A stretch of 64,000 bases of DNA from an uncultured Caulobacterales bacterium. Its GTDB lineage: Bacteria > Pseudomonadota > Alphaproteobacteria > Caulobacterales > Maricaulaceae. The position numbers and the translations under genes are program-made. Shown in pieces: positions 8,700-16,089 of the stretch. The stretch lies in contig CANNER010000001.1 of the NCBI GenBank assembly GCA_947503715.1, positions 744,001 to 808,000 of the forward strand. The letters run 5' to 3'. Numbering within the stretch: the stretch's first letter is position 1; every line of letters begins with the position of its first letter. The notes under the pieces are model-generated. The model was not told the origin of the DNA, made no database searches, and worked only from the letters and a program-made list of their open reading frames with translations.

Positions 8700-10081
8700 G
8701 TTTGATGAAGAAAATCGGAATTGGCATTCTGCTCTTATTTTTGGTGGCGGGCATTCTGATCACGTTAAACTGGTCGACGATTAACCGGTTGAAGACTGTG
8801 AATACCTTGTTCGACTCGGATAAAATCGTGACGAACTTCTCGTCCATGGACTCCGCCTTTCTCCATCATGATTTAAAAATCGGAACGCCTGAACCGTGGG
8901 AAGAAGACATTCGACCAATCCCCGAAACCGTGACGATACAGGGTGAAGCGTTACAACTCTCCGATGTTCTGAAAGAACTGGATACAACGGCGCTCGTCAT
9001 CATTAAGGACGGCAAGCTTATCCATGAGAGCTATTATCTCGGCACTGAGAAAGACGACCTGCGGATAAGTTGGTCGGTCGCGAAGTCCTTTATGTCCGGC
9101 CTTTACGGTCAGGCGATTGAAGAGGGTCTGATGGATATTGAACAGCCAATTGAGACCTATCTCCCCGAACTTCTTGGGACGGCTTATGAGGGTGCGACAG
9201 TCGCGAATATCCTGAATATGACCAGCGGGGTGCGATTCAATGAAGACTATATGGACCCAAAATCCGACATCAATGATATGGGCCGTGTTCTCGGCCTGGG
9301 CGGGTCGATGGATAAATATACGGAAACGCTGACCGAGCGCCAATATGAGCCCGGCACGGTCTGGCAATATGTCTCTATAGACACCCACGTCGCGGCGATG
9401 GCCCTGCGACGTGTGACGGGGAAGACGCTGCACCAACTTTGGGAAGAGACATATGGAGAAAATCTCGGCATGGGTCGTTCGCCCTTTTATCTGACGGACG
9501 GGAAAGATGTGGCTTTTGCACTGGGTGGGCTGAACCTCCGCACACGGGATTATGCGAAATTCGGCCAGTTATTCCTGCAGGGCGGGGCGTGGAAGGGCGA
9601 GCAAATCATTCCTGCGGACTGGGTCGCGGAGTCTACGACCAATCATTCTCCGAATGTCCATCCCATCCGCGGCACGGGCTATGGCTATCAATGGTGGGTC
9701 CCGATGCCGCAGGAAGGCCCGAATAAAGGCGATTTCTTCGCCATCGGGATTTACGGTCAATATATATATGTCAATCCAAGCGCGAATATCGTGATTGCGA
9801 AAAATGCGGCAGACCGCGAATTCACGCAACCGCAGAGCAATGGTCAGCATAGTGTGAACATGAACATCGATATGTTCCGGAGCTTGGCGGATCAGATGCG
9901 ACAGGAGAAACTTATTTGCTTAAGCGATATGACTGCTGAACAGATGGCTGAACTAATGAGTAAACCTGTAGAAACAGCGGGGCGCTCATACAGCGAACTC
10001 ACTGCTATGATTGTGAACAATACAGGTTCTACAAATCAGTGTCGGACTTGGAGAAATTGGAGCTCCTCTCTCTCTAAATGA
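8696..10081 (+). CDS. Membrane-anchored serine hydrolase (beta-lactamase class C/esterase family)
   Basis: The first about 25 residues form a hydrophobic signal-anchor, which puts the catalytic domain in the periplasm. The S-x-x-K nucleophile motif is SVAK with S127 and K130; a Y-x-S motif (YVS) follows near residue 225. The third motif is less canonical. The family covers penicillin-binding esterases, D-aminopeptidases and true class C beta-lactamases. The context (coupled to a Gfo/Idh oxidoreductase) points to a metabolic hydrolase instead of antibiotic resistance. About 55 extra residues at the C-terminus contain two cysteines and end in a serine-rich tail. Confidence 0.85.
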   Translation: MSLMKKIGIGILLLFLVAGILITLNWSTINRLKTVNTLFDSDKIVTNFSSMDSAFLHHDLKIGTPEPWEEDIRPIPETVTIQGEALQLSDVLKELDTTALVIIKDGKLIHESYYLGTEKDDLRISWSVAKSFMSGLYGQAIEEGLMDIEQPIETYLPELLGTAYEGATVANILNMTSGVRFNEDYMDPKSDINDMGRVLGLGGSMDKYTETLTERQYEPGTVWQYVSIDTHVAAMALRRVTGKTLHQLWEETYGENLGMGRSPFYLTDGKDVAFALGGLNLRTRDYAKFGQLFLQGGAWKGEQIIPADWVAESTTNHSPNVHPIRGTGYGYQWWVPMPQEGPNKGDFFAIGIYGQYIYVNPSANIVIAKNAADREFTQPQSNGQHSVNMNIDMFRSLADQMRQEKLICLSDMTAEQMAELMSKPVETAGRSYSELTAMIVNNTGSTNQCRTWRNWSSSLSK

Positions 10082-10101
10082 TATAAAGACAAAAGACTGT
10101 C

Positions 10102-10205
10102 ATCATCCGACTTGATCGGATGATCCATTCGAATGGGTAGCGCCACTAACAGTCGTTACAGTTAGTTATTGAATGGGAATGGATTGTCCGGTCAAGCCGG
10201 ACAAT
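10102..10205. repeat. Palindromic REP-like intergenic element
   Basis: Two hairpins face each other. The first has a perfect 9-bp stem (10102-10110 with 10116-10124, loop CTTGA). The second has a perfect 9-bp stem (10183-10191 with 10197-10205, loop TCAAG, the reverse complement of the first loop). The outer arms are therefore an inverted pair, with a 12-bp palindrome CCATTCGAATGG (10125-10136) and the CTAAC/GTTAG pair inside. The layout resembles dispersed palindromes with a CTTGA/TCAAG loop common between genes in alphaproteobacteria. I see no second copy in this window. The rest of 10082-10272 holds nothing else. Confidence 0.6.
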
Positions 10206-10272
10206 GAAAATTGAAAATAAAATAAACCCGCCCCCACAATCGCAGGGATGGGTCACTCTTGATTCGCTTCCA

Positions 10273-11418
10273 TCACTCCGCCGACAGCGAAGCAATTTCC
10301 GTCATCAGGCCTTTTGTGCCTGAGTGAACGGTCAGCGTGCCGACTTTTTCGGCGATGCCTTCCAGCGCTTCGAGCTCTTTCAGCCGCATCATGGCGGGGT
10401 TATCCGACATGACTTTGGCGGTGTTGAGCAGCGCCCGCGTCGCGGACGCATCTTCCCGACGCCGGATGACGTTGGCTTCGGCTTCCTTTTCGGCCAATAC
10501 AACCGTGTTTAGGATGTCCCGCATCTCGCCGGGCAGGATGATATCCTTCAGCGTGATGCCCGAAACCGCGATACCGGCTTTGGCCATGTCCGAGACAACC
10601 GTGGCTGACGCTTCCGCATCCACCGCGCCTTTTTCGGCCAGAACCGCGTCCAGCGTTTTGGTCGCCAGGGAGGACCGGAAAGCCGCGCCGAGCGCCCGGT
10701 AAAGCGCATCGTGGAAGTCTTTGACTTCCGTGACGGCTTTCACAGGGTCGGTCACCCGGTATGTCGCCGACAGGTTCACCCGGATCGAAACCCGGTCTTT
10801 GGTCAAGACTTCTTGGCCTGTGACATCGAGCGCGTGTTCCCGCGTATCGACGAGTTTGACCGAGATGACCTTACCGTAGGACCAGAGTGCGTGACCACCG
10901 GGGGAGAGGTCTCCCACCAGCTTTCCGTCAACATGCAGCAATCCGACTTGACCGTGCTCAACTTTGAACCGTTTGATGAAGTCCGAGGAGACCCGCATCA
11001 ACCGCTTCGACATCGCGTCCGTCATGACGAACCCATCGGCGAGATTGACCCGTTCGGCAGACCAGAGACCTGCATCCGTCCAGACCATGGTCCGGGACAG
11101 AGGCGCAACGATGAACCGGGGCGTTCCGTCCAAAGACAGGATCGCCATTTCATCTTCGCCCGTTTCGACAGTTGTCAGAATTGTGCCCAACGCATCAGGG
11201 TGATTCCGGAACAATGTGCTCAGGAGGTCGCTATGGATCGCGTCCTTGCTCAAAGTATAGGCTTTAACCTCGAACTTGGTTTGATTTCCAAAGCGTCCGA
11301 TCATGTGCCGTCCGGGTGTCAGGACGGAATCGAACACACCGTCTTTCAGGACGATGGCCCGTTCGGTTTCGGGGACGATGGCTTCGAGGCCGAGTATTTT
11401 ATGTGTCACTTTGGTCAT
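10273..11418 (-). CDS. Slipin family protein (SPFH/band-7 domain)
   Basis: A 381-residue SPFH protein without the N-terminal membrane hairpin of classical stomatins. The N-terminal half holds two beta-rich segments with similar openings (a GLEAIVPETERAIVLKDG stretch and, about 140 residues on, EHGQVGLLHVDG). The band-7 core follows (LTKDRVSIRVNLSATYRV, then FHDALYRALGAAFRSSLA). A long Ala/Glu-rich coiled-coil helix follows from about residue 280 (VLAEKEAEANVIRRREDASA). The start is the ATG at 11418 because AGGAGA lies 7 bases upstream; a longer frame would merely translate that ribosome-binding site. Slipins of this type are known near RtcB RNA ligase genes in bacteria, but no rtcB is in this window. 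Upstream on the same strand lies the tRNA-like array. Confidence 0.85.
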   Translation of the reverse strand: MTKVTHKILGLEAIVPETERAIVLKDGVFDSVLTPGRHMIGRFGNQTKFEVKAYTLSKDAIHSDLLSTLFRNHPDALGTILTTVETGEDEMAILSLDGTPRFIVAPLSRTMVWTDAGLWSAERVNLADGFVMTDAMSKRLMRVSSDFIKRFKVEHGQVGLLHVDGKLVGDLSPGGHALWSYGKVISVKLVDTREHALDVTGQEVLTKDRVSIRVNLSATYRVTDPVKAVTEVKDFHDALYRALGAAFRSSLATKTLDAVLAEKGAVDAEASATVVSDMAKAGIAVSGITLKDIILPGEMRDILNTVVLAEKEAEANVIRRREDASATRALLNTAKVMSDNPAMMRLKELEALEGIAEKVGTLTVHSGTKGLMTEIASLSAE

Positions 11419-11832
11419 AGCATTTCTCCTTCGCAATTATTGCACGTGTGACGTTCCTTTCGGTTTGGACGGAATTGTCCGGTTGGGTTGAGGGGACGGA
11501 TGTCCCGGTGAAGGCAGCCCTCCCCATGAGGGCTGCGGGGTAAATCTGTGACGTCCGGGCGGACGCTGACGCAGACGCGACGGACCCACGGGGAGCGCAG
11601 ATGCGGGCCGCAAGTTTGGACACAGGTCTGGCGCGACACACCCACATACGGGCCGAACCATGGCTATGCCCGACACGAGGGGCGCGCAAAGCGGGCCACC
11701 GCGAGGTCGGTCTAATCTGTAAGGAGGGTAGAGAGGCAGGCGCAGTCAGACATGGCTCGCCCAAGGGAAAGCTCATCCAAAATTACCAACCGTATCTACC
11801 TTCCTGACGTCCACCCGGAACGCCGTTATGGA
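11419..11832 (-). other. GC-rich structured leader between tRNA-like array and slipin
   Basis: No convincing protein is encoded. The stretch is unusually G+C-rich and rich in hairpins. A perfect 9-bp stem spans 11514-11522/11528-11536 with loop CCCAT. Smaller stems (GGGAC/GTCCC; GTCCG/CGGAC) lie close by. A 6-bp pair GGTAGA/TCTACC (11728-11733 and 11795-11800) encloses a 73-base, tRNA-sized segment without clear D- or T-arms. None of the hairpins is followed by a T-run on the minus strand. It would form the 5' leader of the slipin transcript if the array is co-transcribed. Confidence 0.5.
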
Positions 11833-11864
11833 AAGCGATTTACAGTCGCTTGGCCGTGGAGGCC
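11833..11864 (-). ncRNA. Partial tRNA-like domain with Tyr-type anticodon loop
   Basis: On the minus strand a D-arm-like hairpin GGCC-TCCAC-GGCC (11852-11864) is followed directly by a perfect 6-bp anticodon-like stem AAGCGA/TCGCTT (11833-11838 and 11846-11851). Its seven-base loop, CTGTAAA, is the normal loop of tRNA-Tyr (GUA). A canonical T-arm is missing: only a short CGG/CCG hairpin follows. The domain abuts the 3' end of the CAC tRNA-like unit. It is either a degenerate fourth unit of the array or an anticodon-arm mimic. Confidence 0.5.
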
Positions 11865-11870
11865 TTGGTT

Positions 11871-11938
11871 TGACGGCGGGAATCGAACCCGCGACAGTCG
11901 ACGTGTGAAGTCGGTGCTCTTCCTTTGAGCTACAATCA
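11871..11938 (-). ncRNA. tRNA-like RNA, CAC (Val-type) anticodon, shortened acceptor stem
   Basis: Read on the minus strand, this 68-base unit has every tRNA arm in order. The D-arm is GCTC/GAGC (11916-11930) with GG in its loop. The anticodon arm CGAC-TTCACAC-GTCG (11899-11913) gives anticodon CAC, with a C-A mismatch at the outer pair. The T-arm GCGGG-TTCGATT-CCCGC (11876-11892) is perfect. The TA at positions 8-9 is present. However, the acceptor has only five residues on the 3' side (CGTCA) pairing imperfectly with TGATTG, and no CCA is encoded. A working tRNA-Val needs a 7-bp acceptor, so this is a tRNA mimic or decayed tRNA. Two bases separate it from the next unit. Confidence 0.8.
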
Positions 11939-11940
11939 TT

Positions 11941-12006
11941 TTGTGGTGGGAATCGAACCCACATTTGCAGAATCTAAATCTGTTGCCTTACCGTTTGGCT
12001 ACACAA
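11941..12006 (-). ncRNA. tRNA-like RNA, UAG (Leu-type) anticodon, 5-bp acceptor stem
   Basis: On the minus strand this 66-base unit folds as a short tRNA. It has a perfect 5-bp acceptor TTGTG/CACAA (12002-12006 and 11941-11945), TA at positions 8-9 and D-arm GCC/GGC with GG in the loop (11985-11999). The anticodon arm CAGA-TTTAGAT-TCTG (11968-11982) has anticodon UAG and the same mismatched outer pair as its neighbour. The T-arm GTGGG-TTCGATT-CCCAC (11946-11962) is perfect. It has no long variable arm, so it is not a normal tRNA-Leu, and no encoded CCA. The identical departure in two adjacent units argues for a maintained structure. Confidence 0.82.
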
Positions 12007-12056
12007 ACACCCGCAACACGACGACCGACTCACAGCATACGAACGCGTCAGGGACG

Positions 12057-12126
12057 GACCGCACTGGCCGGAATTCAAACAATCCGGACCGTAGATGTTC
12101 AGCTACCGAAGCAGCGGGAGGCGGCC
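12057..12126 (-). ncRNA. Divergent tRNA-like domain at the head of the array
   Basis: On the minus strand a 6-bp helix GGCCGC/GCGGTC (one G-U pair) closes a 70-base unit. Inside are a D-arm-like GCTGC-TTCG-GTAGC hairpin (12102-12115), an alternative GTAG/CTAC stem with loop CTGAACAT (12091-12106), and a T-arm-like hairpin CCGGA/TCCGG (12068-12087) with a 10-base loop containing TTTGAAT. It is more degenerate than the two units downstream. The 50 bases between it and the next unit and the A/T-rich run 12130-12175 before it have no gene; the latter could hold the array promoter. Confidence 0.5.
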
Positions 12127-12222
12127 TCTAGTAGCGGTTTTATTTTTTGGCAAGCGAAAAAATAAAAAAACTTTTGAGCGTTGTTTGCCAAAGCGGGCGG
12201 GCAGGGCTATGGCGTGAAGCCT

Positions 12223-13896
12223 ATGACAACACGTCTCAAAATCGCCTCCATTCAAGCTAATCCGGTAGTCGGGGATATCCCCGGCAATTTGAAAAAAGCG
12301 GAAATTCATTACGCCAAAGCGAAGTCCGACGGCGCGGATATTGTCGTCTTTTCCGAGCTGTTTATCATCGGCTATGCGCCTGAGGATTTGGTGCTCCGTC
12401 CATCGGCTGTGACGGATTGCAAAACGGCCTGTGAGCGTCTCGCGAAAGCGACGAAAAACGGCCCCGCAATTGTTTTCTCCGCACCTTGGAAAGATGAGGA
12501 TGGAAAGCTTTACAATGCGGCCCTGATGATGCGCGACGGCGTGATCTCTGACATCCGCTATAAGCATCATCTTCCGAATTACGGCGTGTTCGATGAGGCC
12601 CGTGTTTTCACGCGAGGTCCACTACCTCAGCCTATTGATTTTAAAAGTATCTCTATCGGCCTGCCAATCTGTGAAGACCTCTGGCAGGACACGGTTGCAG
12701 CGCATTTGGAAGACGCGGGCGCAGAGCTAATGATCTCCCCAAATGGATCCCCTTGGCGGCGCACTGCGCTGACGGAACGAGTCGCAGCTTTGGGTGAAAA
12801 AGTCATCACGGAAGGCCTGCCGCTCGTCTATGTCAATCAGGTCGGCGGGCAGGACGAGTTAGTCTTTGACGGGTCAAGTTTTTCAATGGCCGCAGACGGG
12901 TCAATCGTTCAATCTCTGAAGAGTTTCGTCGACGATTATGATATCGCGACATGGGAGAAAATCGACGACGTTTGGACTTGTGTTGAGGCCAAACAAGAGG
13001 TTCAACTTTCTGGTCATGAAGCGGACTGGCGGGCTATGTGTTTAGGCCTCGGCGATTACGTCAATAAGAACGGTTTCAAGCAAATTATTTTGGGCATGAG
13101 CGGCGGTATAGATAGTGCCATGGCGGCAACGATTGCCGTTGATGCACTCGGCCCCGACCGGGTTTGGGCGGTTATGATGCCGACGAAATACACATCCGGC
13201 GACTCACTTACTGACGCGGAACAGTGCTGTGAACGTCTAGGATGTCGTTACGATTCCATCCCGATTAAGCCCGCGATTGACGCATTTGATGAAATGTTGG
13301 CGCCATTTTTTGGTGATCTTGAACCCTCAACGGCGGAAGAAAATATCCAATCCCGCAGCCGCGCCCTGACCCTCATGGCACTGTCCAACAAGTTCGGACC
13401 GATGCTTGTGACGACCGGGAACAAGTCCGAAATGGCCGTGGGATACGCCACGCTCTATGGTGATATGTGCGGTGGATATAATCCGTTGAAAGACGTTTAT
13501 AAGACCGAAGTCTTCCAACTCGCCCATTGGCGGAATGCGAATACACCGGAAGACCTACTCGGCGCGGATGCCCCCATTCCGTTACGTATCATTACAAAAC
13601 CACCCTCTGCAGAACTCCGCGATGACCAGAAAGACAGTGACAGCTTGCCCGAATATGACGTGCTGGATGATCTATTGCTGTGCCTCATCGAACTGGAATT
13701 GCCGATTGAAGAGATATTGCTGCGCGGCCATAGCGAGGCGGATGTGAAACGGATTCAAAATCTGCTCTACATCGCTGAATATAAACGCCGCCAAGCGCCA
13801 CCGGGTGTGAAAATCGGCACAAAGAATTTCGGGCGCGACCGCCGCTACCCGATCACAAATCGCTATCGCGATAAGATTCCTGAAGGTGAGATTTAA
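12223..13896 (+). CDS. nadE: Glutamine-dependent NAD+ synthase
   Basis: Makes NAD from deamido-NAD with ATP and glutamine. The N-terminal nitrilase-like glutaminase domain (residues about 1-250) shows FSELFIIGYAPEDL with its catalytic glutamate, the lysine in YKHHLPNYGVFDE and the nucleophile cysteine in GLPICEDLW. The C-terminal synthetase domain has the pyrophosphatase loop LGMSGGIDSAM near residue 293 and the TTGNKSEMAVGY motif. I start at the ATG at 12223 (557 aa), since the frame upstream runs back into the tRNA-like region and would need a TTG start. Its TAA overlaps the gltX ATG by one base. Confidence 0.94.
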   Translation: MTTRLKIASIQANPVVGDIPGNLKKAEIHYAKAKSDGADIVVFSELFIIGYAPEDLVLRPSAVTDCKTACERLAKATKNGPAIVFSAPWKDEDGKLYNAALMMRDGVISDIRYKHHLPNYGVFDEARVFTRGPLPQPIDFKSISIGLPICEDLWQDTVAAHLEDAGAELMISPNGSPWRRTALTERVAALGEKVITEGLPLVYVNQVGGQDELVFDGSSFSMAADGSIVQSLKSFVDDYDIATWEKIDDVWTCVEAKQEVQLSGHEADWRAMCLGLGDYVNKNGFKQIILGMSGGIDSAMAATIAVDALGPDRVWAVMMPTKYTSGDSLTDAEQCCERLGCRYDSIPIKPAIDAFDEMLAPFFGDLEPSTAEENIQSRSRALTLMALSNKFGPMLVTTGNKSEMAVGYATLYGDMCGGYNPLKDVYKTEVFQLAHWRNANTPEDLLGADAPIPLRIITKPPSAELRDDQKDSDSLPEYDVLDDLLLCLIELELPIEEILLRGHSEADVKRIQNLLYIAEYKRRQAPPGVKIGTKNFGRDRRYPITNRYRDKIPEGEI

Positions 13897-15224
13897 TGTC
13901 CACTCCTATTGTTCGTTTTGCGCCGTCCCCGACGGGTCGCCTCCATGTCGGCAATGTCCGTACCGCCCTGATGAATGCGCTATTCGCGCAGGCAGAGCAG
14001 GGGACCTTCATCCTACGCATTGATGACACGGATCTGGAACGGTCTACGGCGGAATTTGAGCAGGGCATCAAAGATGACCTGTCATGGCTCGGCGTGACAT
14101 GGGGCAGGACGTTCAAACAATCCGAGCGTTTCGGCATGTATGACGCAGCGGCAGCGAAGTTGAAAGCCGACGGTCTGCTCTATGCCTGTTATGAAACTTC
14201 AGACGAACTCGACCGCCAGAGGAAACTCCTGCGCGTTGCGGGCAAACCGCCTGTCTATAATCGCGCGGCGCTGGAGCTGACGGATGAACAAAAGTCCGCC
14301 TATGAAGCGGAAGGGCGGACCCCGCATTGGCGGTTTAAACTTTCCGGCGGGACGGTGACGTGGACGGATATGGTGCGCGGTGATCAGACGATAGACATGT
14401 CTTCGCTCTCTGACCCGGTCCTTATTCGCGGCGACGGGTCCTATCTCTACACATTACCCAGTGTTGTCGACGATATTGAGGCCAAGATCACGCATGTCAT
14501 TCGCGGCGAAGATCACGTCACGAATAGTGGCGCGCAGATTGAAATTTTTCGAGCGCTCTCAGACCATCTACCGCAATTCGCGCATACGCCGCTCCTCGTT
14601 GGTGCGGATGGAAAATCACTCTCCAAACGCCTCGGCTCGCTCTCCATGTTGGAACTGCGGGAGCAGGGGATTGAACCGATGTCGATTGCGTCGCTCCTCG
14701 CAAAAATCGGAACGTCGGATTCGGTTGAAATTCGTCACAGTCTTGAGGCGCTGGCCTCAGAATTTTCATTCGACAAGATTGGCCGTGCGCCCGCGCGATT
14801 TGATGAAAGAGACCTGACAGCTCTCAACGCCAAACTCCTCCATGAAACGCATTATGACGCCGTCGCGGACCGCGTGCCGGGTGATGCCGCGTTCTGGAAT
14901 ATCGTTCGCGCGAATATCGAGAAAATCTCCGACGTTGATGACTGGGCCGATATCGTCCTGAAACCCATGGCGGGTGAGATTGCGGAGGAAGACAAAGACT
15001 TTTGTCACGCCGCAGCGGATTTTCTGCCCGACACGGTCCTGCCGGAAACATGGTCCGAACTCATCGGTTATTTGAAGACTGAGACAGGTCGTAAGGGAAA
15101 GGGGCTGTTCATGCCGCTCCGCCTCGCTCTAACCGCGCAAGCGCATGGTCCGTCCATGGATGATATGCTGGTCCTGCTCGGTGCGGAAAAAGCGAAAGCG
15201 CGTCTGCACGGCGAAACGGCTTAG
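13896..15224 (+). CDS. gltX: Glutamate--tRNA ligase
   Basis: Class I aminoacyl-tRNA synthetase charging tRNA-Glu, perhaps also tRNA-Gln since many alphaproteobacteria use two GltX paralogues. The HIGH-type motif appears as HVGN near residue 17 in FAPSPTGRLHVGNVRTAL. The KMSKS-type motif is LSKRLGS, near residue 240. The RGEDHVTNSGAQIEIF segment is also conserved. The 442-residue length is shorter than E. coli GltX but usual for this type. Translation is likely coupled to nadE by a TAATG overlap. Which of the two GltX types it is cannot be decided without comparison. Confidence 0.93.
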   Translation: MSTPIVRFAPSPTGRLHVGNVRTALMNALFAQAEQGTFILRIDDTDLERSTAEFEQGIKDDLSWLGVTWGRTFKQSERFGMYDAAAAKLKADGLLYACYETSDELDRQRKLLRVAGKPPVYNRAALELTDEQKSAYEAEGRTPHWRFKLSGGTVTWTDMVRGDQTIDMSSLSDPVLIRGDGSYLYTLPSVVDDIEAKITHVIRGEDHVTNSGAQIEIFRALSDHLPQFAHTPLLVGADGKSLSKRLGSLSMLELREQGIEPMSIASLLAKIGTSDSVEIRHSLEALASEFSFDKIGRAPARFDERDLTALNAKLLHETHYDAVADRVPGDAAFWNIVRANIEKISDVDDWADIVLKPMAGEIAEEDKDFCHAAADFLPDTVLPETWSELIGYLKTETGRKGKGLFMPLRLALTAQAHGPSMDDMLVLLGAEKAKARLHGETA

Positions 15225-15297
15225 GCTCTCGTTTTCGTGTCTCCCAGTTGATGCACGTTCCTGTTAGGGGGCGCGCAAATCAATTGAGAGACTTGCT

Positions 15298-15711
15298 ATG
15301 ACTGAAACTAAATTCCTGAAACCTGCGCTTTTCCTGACGCGGCTTTCTATTTTCTACTTCCTGCTGCCTTGGCAGATCATGCGATTTACGAGTCCTGAAT
15401 CCGCGAGCGGGATTGCCAAAAAATACTACCACGTCTCCGGCCTGTCCGACTCCTTGGGGCTTGTGATTGGCGTATTCTGGATGGCTTTGCTCATTGCGTT
15501 TCTTATCGGATTGAAGAAATCCGTGAGCTACGGCCTCGTCTTTATTCTTCATGCGGGCGCAATTCTGATTGCTTTGCCGGCCTACATCATGGGCACCGAA
15601 GGCTTTAACCAACTCTTCCTCGCCGCTATTCCCGCTGCGGCTGCGATGGGCTTGCTCTGGATGCTGCGGCGCGAGGACACGCTGCTGAGCGTCGGTGGAA
15701 AGCTGGGTTAA
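15298..15711 (+). CDS. Four-helix membrane protein, function unknown
   Basis: The 137-residue protein has four hydrophobic spans (about residues 10-27, 50-72, 79-99 and 104-122) separated by short polar turns. That is compatible with a small DoxX-like or uncharacterised inner membrane family. No catalytic motif is visible. It stands alone 73 bases after gltX and is followed by an intrinsic terminator. Membrane topology is clear; function is not. Confidence 0.75.
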   Translation: MTETKFLKPALFLTRLSIFYFLLPWQIMRFTSPESASGIAKKYYHVSGLSDSLGLVIGVFWMALLIAFLIGLKKSVSYGLVFILHAGAILIALPAYIMGTEGFNQLFLAAIPAAAAMGLLWMLRREDTLLSVGGKLG

Positions 15712-15841
15712 AAACCCGCAAAATTTTAACTGCGGATAAATCTGACTTGCTAAGGTATTGCGTAACTATGTTGTTAACCGACTGCAGGTCCCTTGTTAGT
15801 TGACGCTATTCGGGTCTATCCCCTTGGCCCGAAATTTTTAT

Positions 15842-15878
15842 AGACCCTGTGTCTTCCCCAGGCGCAGGGTCTTTTTTT
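15842..15878 (+). terminator. Intrinsic terminator
   Basis: Perfect 8-bp stem AGACCCTG/CAGGGTCT (15842-15849 and 15865-15872) with a 15-base loop and a following run of seven T. It lies 130 bases after the upstream membrane protein gene. The gap also holds a 6-bp TTCGGG/CCCGAA hairpin, so a short separate transcript ending here is possible. Confidence 0.8.
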
Positions 15879-16089
15879 ATTTGTCGCGTGGATGTGGTCG
15901 CCAGCTTAAAATTGAGCCTCCGATAATCCGGTAGATCGGATCAAAGATTAAGACGGCTGCAATCACTAAAACACCCCATACCCAATGCTGCCCGGTCATC
16001 CAGAGCCAGATCATGATGCCAAAGACGGCGGGGTAGAAAAAGATTGAGAGAGCGAGCCGGATAATAGCCGACGTCTTGCCGGACCTCAT
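15877..16089 (-). CDS. Small two-span membrane protein
   Basis: A 70-residue protein with two hydrophobic stretches (about residues 12-30 and 34-52) and a basic C-terminus. I start at the ATG at 16089, which overlaps the stop of the upstream phosphohistidine phosphatase gene as ATGA; a longer frame would only translate that gene out of frame. The pair is probably one operon. No family recognised. Confidence 0.6.
   Translation of the reverse strand: MRSGKTSAIIRLALSIFFYPAVFGIMIWLWMTGQHWVWGVLVIAAVLIFDPIYRIIGGSILSWRPHPRDK

Noticed and set aside
8696-10081. Naming the serine hydrolase an AmpC-type beta-lactamase
   Set aside because: The third motif is not canonical, it is membrane-anchored and coupled to a metabolic dehydrogenase, and no ampR-like regulator is near.
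10711-11451. 246-aa frame on the plus strand opposite the slipin gene
   Set aside because: It is a mirror frame of the slipin coding sequence, rich in odd residues, with no domain or ribosome-binding site.
11437-11776. Short minus-strand frames rich in Pro/Arg upstream of the slipin gene
   Set aside because: Several overlapping frames are open only because of the high G+C; none has family features or a ribosome-binding site.
11871-12006. Calling the two units ordinary tRNA-Val and tRNA-Leu genes
   Set aside because: Acceptor stems are two pairs short, outer anticodon pairs mismatch, no CCA is encoded, and the UAG unit lacks the long variable arm required for tRNA-Leu.
11871-12126. CRISPR-like array because of the repeated GGAATCGAACCC core
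   Set aside because: The repeats are tRNA T-arms with different flanks and folds; there are no constant direct repeats with spacers.
15712-15841. Independent small RNA between the membrane protein gene and the terminator
   Set aside because: A short hairpin and terminator are present but I could not identify a convincing promoter; the simplest reading is a 3' untranslated region.
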